Below are positions 10,944-22,458 of a stretch of 64,000 nt of DNA, piece after piece (the first letter of the stretch is position 1; the number at the start of each line of letters is the position of its first letter). Origin of the DNA: Heterohyrax brucei (lineage: Eukaryota > Chordata > Mammalia > Hyracoidea > Procaviidae); the NCBI GenBank assembly GCA_028571685.1, contig CM053143.1, forward strand, positions 137,736,829 through 137,800,828, in the 5' to 3' direction. Under the pieces are notes generated by a model, which did no database searches, was not told where the DNA came from, and saw only the letters and a program-made list of their open reading frames with translations. A program made the translations under genes and the position numbers.

Positions 10944-11038
10944 TAGGTGAGCATGTAAAGTTATACAGGAATGTACATTTTCACTCAGTCATGTTAAATA
11001 AAAAATAAAAAGATAAATAAAAAAATTAAAAAAAAAAA
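10944..11038 (+). mobile_element. Very short 5'-truncated L1 insertion with 11-bp target duplication
   Basis: Only ~50 bases of L1 3' UTR ('taggtgagcatgtaaagtta' ...) plus a mixed A tail. It is flanked by exact 11-bp direct repeats AAGAATTTGTA at 10933-10943 and 11039-11049. The unique part matches the end of the L1 at 1-2530 and the insertion at 35806. Target is an AfroSINE head. Confidence 0.95.
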
Positions 11039-11091
11039 AAGAATTTGTACTACCTGTGTATAGTCATCACTACCAGAATCTAGGAAAAGCA

Positions 11092-11277
11092 CCTATCTGT
11101 TGCCTTTGATTCTGACTAATAGCAACCCTACAGGACTCAGCAGGAATGCCCTATAGGATTTCCAAGGCTGTAATCTTTATACAAGCAGACTGCCACATCT
11201 TTCTCCTGTGGCGAAGATGGTGGGTTTGAACTGCCAGTTCTTAGTTAGCAGCCAAGTGCTTAACCACTATGCAACTA
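11092..11277 (-). mobile_element. AfroSINE, middle subtype, antisense
   Basis: 'ctgtaatctttatacaagca', 'gactgccacatctttctcct', B box complement 'ggtttgaactgccag', head 'aagtgcttaaccactatgca'. Nearly complete. Confidence 0.92.
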
Positions 11278-11489
11278 GAATTCATTAAAAAAAAATGCAG
11301 CCAAGCCACAGATGGGTAGTTAGTGAACAATGAGTCTTCCTCCCACTGGCATCTGCCAGCCACATAATTCTCTTTTGAAAGCTGGTAAATCCTTCCACAC
11401 ATAGTCTACATTTATAAATCTGCATGTATTTTTCTTTTTATTTTACCTTTTTTATACTGTCGATAAGATATATACTGGGGAATCTACTC

Positions 11490-12119
11490 TTATGAAATTC
11501 TTCAAATTTCTTAGCATTTCTCAAGCTGAAAAAATTTTTGGAAAAATTCAAGACTCGGGTCTCAATATCCAAAGGTTCTATGGGCAAAATGTTTAACAGT
11601 GCAGGAAGCATCAAAAGAATATAAGAGGAACACAGAGTTACTGTACCAAAAAGAACTGGTCAAGTTTTAAACATTTCAGGAGGCAGCACTTGATCAAGAA
11701 CCAATGGTGCTGAAGGAAGAAGTCCAAGCTGCACTGAAGGCATTGGTGGTGGTGGTGGAGAACCTCCAGGAACTGAAAGAATACCAAATGAGATGTTACA
11801 ACAAATGTATGCAGTGCTGGAGTCACTCATCTCTGCCCAGAAATTTGGAAGACAGCCACTGGCCAGCCAACCAGAAGATGTATGTATTTGTGCCCATTCC
11901 AAAGAAAAGTGATCCAACCAAAGGCAGAAATGACCCAACAATATCATCGATATCACATGCAAGTAGAAGTTTGCTGAAGATATTTCAAAAAAGGCAGTAG
12001 TACATTGATGGAGAACTGCCAGATAGTCAACCTAAATTCAAAAGAGAACATAGCATGAGTGACATCATTGCTGATGTCAGATGGATCTTGACTGAAAGCA
12101 GCGAGTACCAGGAAGATGT
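11490..12119 (+). mobile_element. RTE LINE, middle part, left half of a split copy
   Basis: Contains the region before and at the start of the RTE reverse transcriptase. The frame at 11836-11970 reads LEDSHWPANQKMYVF then VPIPKKSD, the block that opens RTE RT domains, and ISHASRSLLKIF follows. It is cut at 12119 by a MaLR LTR and resumes at 12653. Confidence 0.88.
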
Positions 12120-12647
12120 TGTCATGGATTGAAATGCCCCCCCTCCCCCCACAAATATGTGTCGCCATGTGCCTGGGCTAGGACTTCCTATATTCTGTGA
12201 TTATCCTCCATTTTGTGATTTTTCCTATGCTGTATGTTAAAGGATTAAGGTGGGACTGTAAATCCCTTTATAGGGTCACCTCCCTACTCCACTGTCAAGG
12301 GAGTTTCCCTGGAGTATGGCTTGCACCACCCTTTACCCTTTCATCCTACAAGAGATAAAAGGAAAGGGAAGCAAGCAGATAATTGGGAAACTCACACCAT
12401 CGAGAAAGAAGCACCAGGAAGAGAGCTGTCCTTCAGACCCTAGGTTTCTGTGCCAAGATGCTCCCTGGACAAAGACTGATGCAATACTAGACTTTCCTCT
12501 AGAGTCAGCAAATGGGAAACCTGCCCATGGAGAGGACATCCTGAATTTGGACTTGTAACCTACCAAGCTGTCTAAGAATAAACTTTCCTTTGTTAAAGCT
12601 ATTCAGTCACAGTATTTCTGTTAGAGCATCACTAGCTGACTAACACA
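12120..12647 (+). mobile_element. Solo MaLR-like LTR inserted in RTE, TSD GATGT
   Basis: Starts TGTCATGGATTGAAATGCCC and ends 'agctgactaacaca'. It is flanked by the 5-bp duplication GATGT (12115-12119 and 12648-12652). Internal landmarks shared with sister copies: 'attttgtgatttttcctatg', 'ggattaaggtgggactgtaa' and the polyadenylation signal in 'aagaataaactttcc'. 528 bp, full length. Confidence 0.92.
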
Positions 12648-12652
12648 GATGT

Positions 12653-12960
12653 TTACCTGTATGTTACTGACTATGCAAAGACATTTAACTGTGAAAATCA
12701 TAACAAATTAGGGATTACACTGTAAAAAATGGGAATTACAGAACACTTACTTGTGGCCTTACAGAATCCATGCACAGACCAAGCGGCAGGCAGTCACTCA
12801 AACAGCACAAGGAGATACTGCATGGTTCAAAATCAGGAAGGCTGTGCAATAGGTTGTATCCTTTCACCTCACTTAGTCTGTATGCTGAGAAATAATCTGA
12901 GAAGCTGGACCATATGAAGAAGAATGCAGCATTAGGACTGCAGCAATGACAATATGGGTA
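12653..12960 (+). mobile_element. RTE LINE, right half of the split copy
   Basis: Continues the reverse transcriptase after the LTR: 'gactatgcaaagacatttaa' (YAKTFN-like), 'aagcggcaggcagtcactca' and 'ttcaaaatcaggaaggctgt'. Ends in the region encoding the turn before the YADD box. Confidence 0.88.
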
Positions 12961-13181
12961 CTTTAAAGGAACTTGTTTTCTCTGTGTTCAGGATGCAGGG
13001 CTCCATCTTACCCTGATCTCTCACTATGTTGTTATTTCCTCAGTTATTTTTGACCATGATCTGTTATTGACCCAGAGAGGTCAATCAAAATCTTTTTCCA
13101 CTGATGATTTTCAGTCTGCTTCTCCTAGTGTATTGTTTATTGGAATTTAAAAACAGTTGTTTTTAATTTTGCATAGATGTA
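12961..13181. other. Unclassified interval
   Basis: No recognised repeat or coding pattern. Confidence 0.5.
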
Positions 13182-15762
13182 TTGTTGTTAGGTGTTGTTG
13201 AGTTGACTCTGACTCGTAGTGGCCCTGTGTATAGCAGAATGAAGTAATGCCTGGTCCTACACTGTCCTCACAGTCACTGCTATGTTAGAGCCTCGCAGTC
13301 ATTGCTATGTTGTAGTTGCTGTATCAATCCATCTTGTGAAGTGACTTCCTCTTTTGTGCTGAGCTTCCACTTTACTAAGCATGATGTCCTTCTCCAGGGA
13401 GTAGTCCCTCCTGATAACATGTCAAAGTAGGTGAGATAACACCTCCAAGGTAGCATGCCATCGTTGCTTCTAAGGAACATTATGACTGTACCTTTGCCAA
13501 GAAAGATTTGTTCTGTCTTCTGGCAGTGCACAGTATGTATATTCAGTATTTTTCGCCAATGCTGCAGTTCAAAGGCATCAATTGTTTGGTCTTCTTTATT
13601 CATTGCCCAGGTTTTACATACCTATAAGGTGACTTAAAATACCACAGCTTGGGTCAGGTACACCTTAGTTCTGAAGGTGACTTGTTTTATTTTTAACACC
13701 TTAAAGAGGCCTTTCGTGGTAGATCTACCCACTGCATCCTTTGATTTCCTTACTGTTACTTCCTTGGATGTTGATAGTGGTTTCAAGTAAAATGAAATTG
13801 TCGACAGCTTCAATCTTTTCTCCATTTATCATGATGGTGCTTATTGGTCCAGTTGTGAAGATTATGATTTTCTTTATGTTGAAGCATATTCCATATTGAA
13901 GGCTGTGGTCTTTCATTTTCATAGGTAAGTGCTTCAAGTCCTCGTCACTTTCAGCAAGCAAGGTTGTATCGTCTGCAAATAGCATGTTGTGATTTTGTCT
14001 TCCTCTAATCTTCTTCATGTGGTCCAACTTCTTGGGTTCCTAAAATTATTGAATGTCAACATTTTTTCAAAAAAATGGTAGTAGCTCTGTGTATTCCTTG
14101 TATCTTCTTTTGATGCTTTCTGTGTTGTTTAATATTATCCCTGTAGAATCCTTCAATATTGCAACTCAAGTCTTCAATTTTTTCTTTATTTCTTTCAGCT
14201 CAAAAAGTACTGAGCATGTTCTTCCCTTTTGGTTTTCTGTCTCTAGGTCTTTAATTATTTCATCATAATACTTTACTTTGTCTTCTCAAGCTACTCTTTG
14301 AAATCTTCTGTTCAACTCTTTTATTTCATCATTTCTTTCTTTTGCTTTAGTTACTCAACATTCAAGAAGTCTTTAAACAGCAAGAGCAAGTCTCAGAGTC
14401 TCATCTGATATCCATTTTGGTCATTTCTTTCTTTCCTTTGTTTTTGATGACCTCTTGCTTTCTTCATGTGTGATGTCCTCTATGTCATTCGACAACTCAT
14501 CTTATCTTTGCTCATTAGTATTTAACCTGTCAGATCTCTTCTTGAGATGGTCTTTCTAAATTCAGATGGAATATACATTAAGTTGTACTTCAGCTCTTAT
14601 GAACTTTTTCTAGTTTTCTTTAACTTCAGCTTGAACTTGCATAGGAAAATTTATGGTCTCTTTCATAGTTGGCCCAGTCCTTGTTCTAACTGATGATATT
14701 GAGTTTTTCCATTGTCTATTTCTGTAGGTATAGTTGATTTGACTGCTGTGTATTCCATCTGGCGAGATCTACATGTATAGTTTCCCTTTATGTTGGTAAA
14801 CAGAAAATAAAATAAAACAAGTATTTGCAAAGAAGAGGTTGTTGGTCTTGCAAAATTCTATCATGTGATCTCTGGTGTCATTTCTATCACTAAGGCTATG
14901 TTGCCCAACTACTGATCATTCTTCTCTGTCTCCAGCTTTTACATTCCAATTACTAAAAATTATCAGTGCATCTTGGTTGCATATTTGATCAATTTCAGAC
15001 TGCAGAAATTAGTAAAAATCTTCACTCTCCTCATCTTTGGCTTTAGTGGTTGGTGTGTAAATTTAAATAATAGTCATATTAACTGATCTTTCTTGTAGGT
15101 GTATGGGTATTATGCTATCACTGACAGCATCATACTTCAGGATAGACCTCGAAATGTTCTTTTGACCACAAGTACAACATCATTCTTCAAGTTGTCATTC
15201 CTGTCATAGTAGGCCATATGAGTGTCTGATTCAAAAGGACTGATTCTAGTGCATTTCAGCTCTCTAATGCCTAAGAATCTCAATGTTTATGCATTACATA
15301 TCATTTTTGACAATTACTGATTTTTCTAGATTCATACTTTGTACATTACATGTTCCAATTATTAATGGCTGTTTATAGCTGTTTCTTCTCATTTTGAGTC
15401 ATGTCACTTCAGTAAATTAAGATTGCCCAAAACTTGATTCCATCTATGTCATTAAAGTCCACTCTACTTTGAGAGGCAACTCTTCCCCAGTCATATTGTG
15501 AGTGACTTCCAACCTGGGGGCCTCATCTTCCCAGCACACAACAGATAGTGTTCCACTGCTATTCATAAGGTTTTTGTTGGCTGATTCCTTTCAGAAAAAG
15601 GCCTCTGGGTTCTTCTTCCTACTCTGTGTTAGTCTGGGAGCTCAGCCCAAACCTGTCTGCCATGGATGACCCTACTGGTATTTGAATATCAGTGGCATGG
15701 CTTCAAGCATCACAGCAAAACACAAGCTCCCACAGTGCAACAAACTGACACATGCATGGGGG
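13182..15762 (-). mobile_element. RTE/BovB-type LINE, about 2.6 kb, minus strand
   Basis: Longest RTE copy here. Plus-strand text begins at the 3' end ('ttgttgttaggtgttgttga') and runs back through the RT region to about 14035. It jumps across missing RT sequence, then continues through the linker (14050-14700) and endonuclease region (14700-15560) to the 5' end near 15762. Endonuclease-region landmarks such as 'tgttgcccaactactgatca' are readable. An A-rich insertion lies at 14802-14825. The copy is broken by stops throughout. Confidence 0.9.
13725..14027 (-). pseudogene. RTE reverse transcriptase fragment with intact FADD box
   Basis: A 100-codon open frame on the minus strand reads MDHMKKIRGRQNHN, then LFADDTTLLAES at 13982-13947, the catalytic metal-binding aspartate pair of the polymerase (FADD in place of YADD). 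MKMKDHSLQYG, then FTTGPISTIMINGEKIEAV follow, typical of RTE/BovB. The N- and C-terminal continuation is lost to frameshifts and a deletion, so it is a remnant. Confidence 0.87.
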
Positions 15763-16302
15763 AATTGTTTATAGACATTAATACTTTTAGATTTCTCATA
15801 TGCATTGTGCCTTTTTTGTCTCACTTAAGGCTTTTTGTCTTGAATTTAACCTGTCTGATATTAAAAGTACAACTTTTGCTTTCTGTTTGTTTTGCATTAT
15901 CTTTCTGTGCTTTTGCAAAGACACCATTCTAATAATCTTTCCAGCACATGATCTGGATGCACCAGAGATTTTTCCTGATACTTGGACCAAACAGTAAAGT
16001 AAGGTAACATAGATTTAATTAGATTTGTTATGACTCTCTTGATTGAATTAAAGAAAATTGCAAGCATTTAGAAGTTAGGATCACTATAATAAGGATAAAA
16101 CAGTTATTTCTTAAATTAATTACTACATCATTTGTTACCTGTCACAATACTCTTGTTGATTAAGATAGAATGACAATATTAAGTAAAAGAGATGGTTGGA
16201 TTTCTAAAGTACATAAAATTGTGACTTAAACATCTTTTTAAATTGGTTTGACAGACAACCACAGTATTATATAATCCATTTAGGTCTTGGAACAAGACAG
16301 AT
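15763..16302. other. Unclassified AT-rich interval
   Basis: 15800-15960 faintly resembles antisense ancient L1, but not enough to call. The overlapping 64- and 65-codon frames are likely chance. Confidence 0.4.
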
Positions 16303-16478
16303 GAAGCCCTGATAGCATAGTGGTTAAATGCTACACGGGCTAATGAAGAAAATCAGCTGTTCAAATCCATCAGGAACTCCTTGGAAGCCCTACGAGGCAG
16401 TTCTACCTTGTCCTATAGGTTGCTATGAGTTAGAATCTACTTAATGGCAATGAGGTTTTTTTTTTGGTGTTGTTTTTG
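16303..16478 (+). mobile_element. AfroSINE, short subtype
   Basis: 'gaagccctgatagcatagtg' head, 'gttcaaatccatcaggaact' B box region, tail with T-rich 'gaggttttttttttggtg'. The middle 'taatgaagaaaatcagc' is unusual and may be a small rearrangement. Confidence 0.9.
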
Positions 16479-17640
16479 GTTTTGTCCATTGGCTTTATCT
16501 CCCTGTTCACCATATTTGTGTACCAGATTGAAAATAATAGCATGAAATAGAGCATAACAAAATAGCACGCTGCTAGTTGAAAACCTCAGGTTTTGCTCAG
16601 CATGATTTACCATGGCCAGAAATCAAGACACCAAAGTAGGAGATTAGAAAGTCATCTTTATTTTGTTGTGCAATGAAAGAAACAGTCAGGGCTGCTGCCT
16701 CCAAGACTCCTCACTGGCAGTTTGGGGAGGAGGGCTTTTACAGAGAGCATACAGAAAAATGTAAATTTATCAGGGTGGACCTTCAAATAGGTGTGCAGAG
16801 CTTAAGGATGACTGTGCATTTTCTTTAGACAAAGGTATGATTCTCCAGGGTGGAGGAATGTATGTTGTTTTTATTAGTTGCCACTGAGTGCAACTCACTG
16901 GTTAGTTTTCCTTTATTGGCATGTTAAGTCTCCACCCAGAGGTATATATTTTGCACTTAATGAGCTGGTAGGTCACTTAAAATGCCAAGATGGCGTTAAA
17001 AAGCTGCTAAAACAGTTTGAGGCCAGCTATGGCCCATTCTGTAGTTATCTTGTCCAAGGACAATATCACAAAAATGTGTGGCTTATTCTGTTCTGTGCAG
17101 AAGGATATGCCAGAACAGGTTATTTTTGGAAGAATTTAGCTTTAAGGCTGCCTGTCTCAAGAACAAGAATCAGGGGAGAATATAGAGATCTTTCCCTTCT
17201 CCACAGAAAGTGGCAATGATGGTCCAGATGGTAAATGGTCCCATGGTGAAATAGTGTCAGAGCTAGGATACAGCTGTTATTACTCCTATTAATTATGATT
17301 GGTAATTATTATTATTTTCACTGATGCTCAAGTTGTGAAAACTTGACTGGTGGGGGGTCTTTTAAATTGACTCCTATGAAATTCATCACTGTTGTGTGTA
17401 TACGTAGTTGGTTCTTTTTTATTGCTTAGTTAGAATTTTGTTGTATCAATATGTTGTAATTTGTTTGTCTGTTTTCCTGCTGACTGACACTTGTGTTGTT
17501 TTCAGTTTGGTACTAGTATTACAAAAGCTGCTACAAATACTCTTTTATAAATGCAGGAGGAGAGCAAAAGGACCTTGAGCTGTAAGTCAGGAGATCTGAG
17601 TTCGGACTGTTTTCCTATGTGTCACTGGAATAATGCTGAG
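16479..17640. other. Unclassified interval, possibly containing an old LTR
   Basis: 16640-17215 has moderately low complexity and a 'catctttattttgttgtgca' motif that could be an antisense polyadenylation signal of an LTR. No terminal TG/CA pair or duplication could be fixed. A 113-codon plus-strand frame (16878-17219) shows no known motif. Confidence 0.35.
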
Positions 17641-18280
17641 TCTGGCATGATCTGACAGCTGCCTGCTTTGCCAGCGTCCGTTGACATCACTCCTCCCACT
17701 TGCTCACTTCACCCACTCTCTGTGCTCTTTGGCCAGGCGTGTTCCTGCATCCTCACTGACCACTGTGCTTCATAGGATGTTCAGTGGATGTAATCCTTCA
17801 GGAGAGTCCCCAGGCCTTTCTTCCAAAGTGCCTCTGAGTGGACTGGAACAACCAACCTTTCGATTAGCAGCCAACAGCTTAGCCACATGTGCCACCTCTA
17901 GACCAGGCTGATCACTGCGTCTATCACTCGCTCTGTCCGGACTCTCCCTCCTCCAGCGCCTTACAATGGCCAGCCCTTTCTCAGTGTCTCCATCTCAGGT
18001 TCACATGCTGCTGCCTCAGAGAGGCCTTTACATCTGCATGGCTCTTTCCCTGGTGTCTTTCATGTCTCTTCGCCAATTGTTTCAGAATTCTTACTGCATT
18101 CTGAAATTATACTGCATATCTGTCTGCTTTCTGGCTTATAGTCTTCCTGCCTCTAGGGTGTCACCTCCGTAAAGCCAAGGCCTCATCTGTCTTGTCTGCT
18201 ACTGTATTACTGCCACTGCTGCCTGGGATTGGTTGGCACGCAATCTGTATCTGGTGGATGAATTCAGTGAATGGTGGTGA
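17641..18280 (+). mobile_element. L2 LINE 3' region, interrupted by a SINE
   Basis: L2 3' text is readable on both sides of the SINE: 'ctctgtgctctttggccagg' before, and 'tgcctcagagaggcctttac', 'ctccgtaaagccaaggcctc' and 'ggatgaattcagtgaatgg' after. Heavily diverged. Confidence 0.75.
17771..17908 (-). mobile_element. AfroSINE, long subtype, antisense fragment
   Basis: 'ccccaggcctttcttccaaa', 'gtgcctctgagtggactgga', 'aacctttcgattagcagcca'. It lacks the tail half and sits inside L2. Confidence 0.87.
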
Positions 18281-19310
18281 AGTGAATGATAAAAGAGTTA
18301 CCTGTGGGTATGAATGTGTTTGTGAGTGCTGGCATTTATTTGTACACTGATCTATTTCACAAAAGGAATATGGATACCCTCGTGGCCTTGTGGTTAATTG
18401 TTATGTGTGCTCTTGAACATAGGAAACTATTCCCTTCTCAGTATATTGCTCCTTATGCCATTTTCACTCATATATGGTCATTCTGTTGAGACAAAGGGCG
18501 AAGATTTACTTCCTGGTCATCAGAGACTACATAAACTGCCTGCTGTTCTTCTCATCTGTCCTACGGTTGTTACTGGTACCTATTGGTATTACTGGTACAG
18601 CCTCGTTACTTATTGAGTGAGCCACCAACTGATGGTTTTAGGTTTTTCAGGTTATTTCTTTATTTGGATACAATATAAAAATTTCAGAACATTAAAAATA
18701 AGAAAATAAAGTATGCCCTTCATCAGCAAAAAGATCAGGGAGTTCTCTGCAACTGTAAAGTTGTTTTTGTTTGTTTGTTTGTTTGTTATGCATGCCAAGT
18801 TACCAGGTTTATTTCCATAAAATGTCAAATTTTTGTTAGTAAATTTGCATCTATGTCATTATTCATAGCCAGTGAAGGCATGTAAAAGGGGAGGTCAGGT
18901 TAGGATAAAAAATAATAATTATTATTATAAGGCAAATTGCCAGATCCCAAATTGCCTGATATTTCCTTGCAAAAATTCCTCTTTGTGATAGAAAAGATGT
19001 GTCTCACTGGCTTGTTTCCTTCTGGTAGGAAAGATAACAAGCTATCAGAATAGTAAGAATTAAAAGAAGTGAGCCTATCACTTGAAATAGAGTTCAGGGA
19101 AACCCCAGTAATGGAATTTGTATGAAGTTGCTTGTATTTTTATTTATTTTGCCTCTTAGACCTTCAAGCATTAACTTTAGTTCTGAAATTCCAGATTTCA
19201 TGGACAACTCTGTCCTCTTTTCTCCATCTCTTTCAGTTATGTTTCAGAGGACACCAGTGGGCACCCTCAAAATTGCTGTGATGAAAGTTTCTAGGCTACT
19301 TTAAAAATAC
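18281..19310. other. Unclassified interval with a GTTT microsatellite
   Basis: 18368-18412 weakly resembles an AfroSINE head. A (GTTT)n run lies at about 18763-18789 and a small AT palindrome near 18908-18930. No gene seen. Confidence 0.5.
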
Positions 19311-19418
19311 ATGGCCTTTGAGTCAATTCAGACTCATAGTGACACGATAGGGCAAGGTAGAACTGCCCCATAGGGTTTCCAAGGAGCAGATGGTAGATTT
19401 GAACTGCTGACCTTTTAT
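19311..19418 (-). mobile_element. AfroSINE, short subtype, antisense, head lost
   Basis: 'gaactgccccatagggtttc', 'caaggagcagatggtagatt' and 'tgaactgctgacctttt' run straight into an RTE fragment. Confidence 0.85.
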
Positions 19419-19419
19419 T

Positions 19420-19665
19420 TAATGGACAGAAACCTTATGTTTAACAGAAAGAAACATGGCTCAGTCCTGCACCATCTTCATTGCAATGTTGTAGTCCATC
19501 GTTGTGGTTATTGGGAGCAGTCAATCTCATGGAGAATTTCCCTCTTTTTTGCTGACCCCCCACCTTACCTTTTACCTAAACCTGATGTCTTTTTTCAGCA
19601 CCTGGTCTTTCCTTTTGTGTCCAAAGAAAGGAAAACAATGGCTCATCATCCTCACTTCTGAGAAG
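19420..19665 (-). mobile_element. RTE 3'-end fragment, antisense
   Basis: 'gctcagtcctgcaccatctt' and 'gtccatcgttgtggttattg' lead into 'ttcagcacctggtctttcct' and 'ttttgtgtccaaagaaagga'. This matches the order of the RTE 3' end at 13182 onward. Confidence 0.75.
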
Positions 19666-19942
19666 TACACTGGCAGAAACAGAATGAACTTGACCTATAT
19701 AACAGGTTGATTTGCTTTGGCACATATAATCCTTATAACAATTTCACTTGAGTGACTTCATCCCAAATTTCTGTTCTTAAATTTGTTTCTGAATGATTCT
19801 GAAACTACATAGATTTTGTTGTATTTCTGCTTTCTTTTTTTTAAAAGCTGCTGTTTAACTAAAGTAGGTAAAACCATTTGACTGTAAACTTTATGTTCTA
19901 AAAAGGTACTATAGTCTAATTTGGTATCTAGTGGTGATATAA

Positions 19943-20098
19943 AAGCAAAACCAAACCCACTGCCATCGAGTCAAATCTGACTTACAGCAACCCAATAAGC
20001 AGAGTAGAACTGCCCCATAGGGTTTCCAAGGAGCTCTTGATAGATTTGAACTGCCAGCCTTTTGGTTAGCTGCTGTAATATTTAACCACTCCACCACC
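19943..20098 (-). mobile_element. AfroSINE, short subtype, antisense, 13-bp TSD
   Basis: Complete SINE between exact direct repeats AGTGGTGATATAA (19930-19942 and 20099-20111). A-rich start 'aagcaaaaccaaaccc', body 'gaactgccccatagggtttc', head 'aatatttaaccactccacc'. Confidence 0.95.
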
Positions 20099-20111
20099 AG
20101 TGGTGATATAA

Positions 20112-20615
20112 TGTATAATATTTATTTGAATATGCATCAACACTTTCCCCCTTCCAACAAAAAGTAAAAAAATACTTTACATTGTAAAATATTTTAAAAC
20201 TAATTCATTTAATATGTGATTTGTTGGTCATATATCACTTTAATCCATTTTTAATCTATTAAAGATCATCAGTATTTCAATTTATTGTTTTTAGGTTACT
20301 TTAGTGGCTACGTGTTTTGTTGAGATAAGAGTTCTGGAACAAGGTGGCTTTTTTGTGAGTTCTTTGTTTATTATTACTGTGTTTCTGGTTGAAGAAAAAT
20401 ATTTTACATCTCATAGATTTATTTCCTTAAATGAATTCATAGATTTACATCAAATGAGTGTTTTATTAATCACATATGATCTATAATAAAGCAAATCATG
20501 ACATACTGAGTTAAGAATAAAGGCAAATATTTATATAGTGCTCTGTAGTTTATAGTCAGTCTTCAAATTGTTGTCTAATCTGTTTTTCACATTAACTTTC
20601 CACTCTACAGTCAAT
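20112..20615. other. Unclassified AT-rich interval
   Basis: Low GC, no recognised repeat or coding pattern. A 60-codon frame at 20304-20486 has no motif. Confidence 0.5.
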
Positions 20616-21175
20616 ATTCTTTTTCAAATGCAAATCTGATCAGCTCACTTTAACTCATGGGTTTTCAATGTCTTTCTAGCACACATAGAATAAAATTAAG
20701 CCTCCCCAGGATGCTAGTTGCATCCTCTGACTCTGTTTTAGCCAAAACTTGAACTGAGTGTTGTACCTGGAAGTATTCATTTCTGTATCTCCCTCTGGCT
20801 GAAATAACGTTCCCAGTAACTCCCTTGCCTCCACTCATGCAGATTCACAACATTTCTTACATCTTACTGAGACTCAGCTCCAGTGCTACTTTTTTATTTT
20901 TGTTTTTTATTATGCCATTCCTTCCTCTTTCCTATGGTGGACCTGAGATGTCCTTCCATTCCACCTTTCACCAAGAAAAAGTGACATCTCCATGCTGCCT
21001 GCTGTGACCAGGACCAGCATCCACCACATTTTACTGCACTGTTTCATGTTCATGACTATGTGTCAACCGTCCATTCTTTAAAGACAGAGTATGAGTCTAG
21101 TCTAACCCGGATATGTCTCCAGTGATGGAGACTTAGAAGATACTTAATAAATGCATATTGAATGAATAAATGGAT
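20616..21175 (+). mobile_element. L2 LINE 3' end
   Basis: Runs from 'gcaaatctgatcagctcact' through 'tccctctggctgaaataacg' and 'gagactcagctccagtgcta' to the terminal 'acttaataaatgcatattga' and 'atgaataaatgg'. This gives the full L2 3' UTR order. Confidence 0.88.
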
Positions 21176-21232
21176 AGGTGGATAGATGACTGGGCAGGTG
21201 GCTAGATGGCTAGATGGAGTAGGATAGTGTTA
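21176..21232 (+). repeat. Imperfect GATG/GATAG simple repeat
   Basis: About 55 bases of imperfect GGATAG/GGCTAGAT units, probably grown from the L2 tail. Confidence 0.7.
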
Positions 21233-21237
21233 TAGAT

Positions 21238-21632
21238 CAAATTGTAGTCCTCCAAAATGGTAAATCTTAACATTTGTGCCTAAGGTTATAATCCCATTTG
21301 GGAGTGGATTGTCTTATTTATGTTAATGAGGCTATATTAGTGTAGGATGTGTCTTAAGTTAATCTCTTTTGAGATATAAAAGAAATGATTATAAGCAAGC
21401 AAAAGAAGCAAAGATAAAAGGAGAGAGATAACAAGCCACCTGAAGATTGCCCAGGAGCAGAAGCTCACAAGAGACAAGGAACTTCTGGAGCCAACAGAGG
21501 CAGAAGGCCTTCTTCTAGAACTGGTACCCTAAATTTGGACTTCCAGCCTCCAAAACTGTGAAAAAATTCTGTTTGTTAAAGCCATCCATTTGTGGTATTT
21601 CTGTTACAGCAGCACTAGATAACCTGAGATAG
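21238..21632 (+). repeat. MaLR 5' LTR
   Basis: Begins 'tgttatagatcaaattgtag', contains 'tcttttgagatataaaagaa', and ends near 'agcagcactagataacctga'. Shorter and more diverged than the solo LTRs of the family in this window. Confidence 0.85.
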
Positions 21633-21741
21633 GATTTGGTTCTGAGAAGTGCTCTAATCAATACCTGCAGTGTGGAACTGGTTTTGGAACTGAGTAACTG
21701 GTAGAGGCTGAAAGAGTTTTGAGGCAGCTAACAGTGAAAGC

Positions 21742-21899
21742 TGGAAACCGTGGTGGCATAGTGGTTAAGTGCTACATCTGCTAGCCGAAAGGTCAGCAGT
21801 TGGAGTCTGTCAGGTGCTCTTGGAAACTCTATGGAGAAGTTCTACTCTGTCCTATAGGGTCGCTATGAGTTGGAATTGACTCAATAGCAGTGGTTTAAT
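21742..21899 (+). mobile_element. AfroSINE, short subtype, inside the MaLR provirus
   Basis: Flanked by exact 9-bp direct repeats AGTGAAAGC (21733-21741 and 21900-21908). Canonical head 'ggcatagtggttaagtgcta' and tail 'gggtcgctatgagttggaat'. Low divergence, so younger than its host. Confidence 0.95.
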
Positions 21900-22458
21900 A
21901 GTGAAAGCCTAGATTGCCTTGAAGAGACTGTCAGCAGAATCATGGATGTCAAAGACAATTTTGGTGAAGACTCAAGGATGTGAAGAGAACCAAGGAGAAA
22001 TTCTTCATTGTCATGTGGAGCACACTTGGCACCACCAACAGAAACTTGATAGGAATATGAGTGTTAAATGTACTTCTGGTGAGGCTTTAAGAGGAAATCA
22101 TGGACATTTGACTGGACAATTAAGGAAGAAGGGCCTTCACTCAGAATCTAGAGAGTGTGGCCAACACCCAGAGTCTATAAGACAGGGCCACTGCTTAAAT
22201 GGTCTCAGAAAATGATTATTTTCAAGCCATAGTCCTCTGGAAGCAGGTAATCTATAATCTAGACTTCACAGGTTCGTAGATGAAGAGGAATTTTGCCCCA
22301 TAATGGAATAAACTGGAAGTTTCACTCATATTCCATTTAGATGATTCTGAAGAGGAGATGTTAGACTTAAAGTTGATTTAAAACTTTGGGGCTGATATGA
22401 TGGGGTGAATGAGTTTAACATGTGGCAAAGACAGAGTTTTTGAGGACCAAAGGTAGAA

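Noticed and set aside
16640-17219. 113-codon plus-strand frame as a gene
   Set aside because: No recognised motif, no splice context, and the surrounding sequence resembles a worn LTR-like repeat. Too weak to call.
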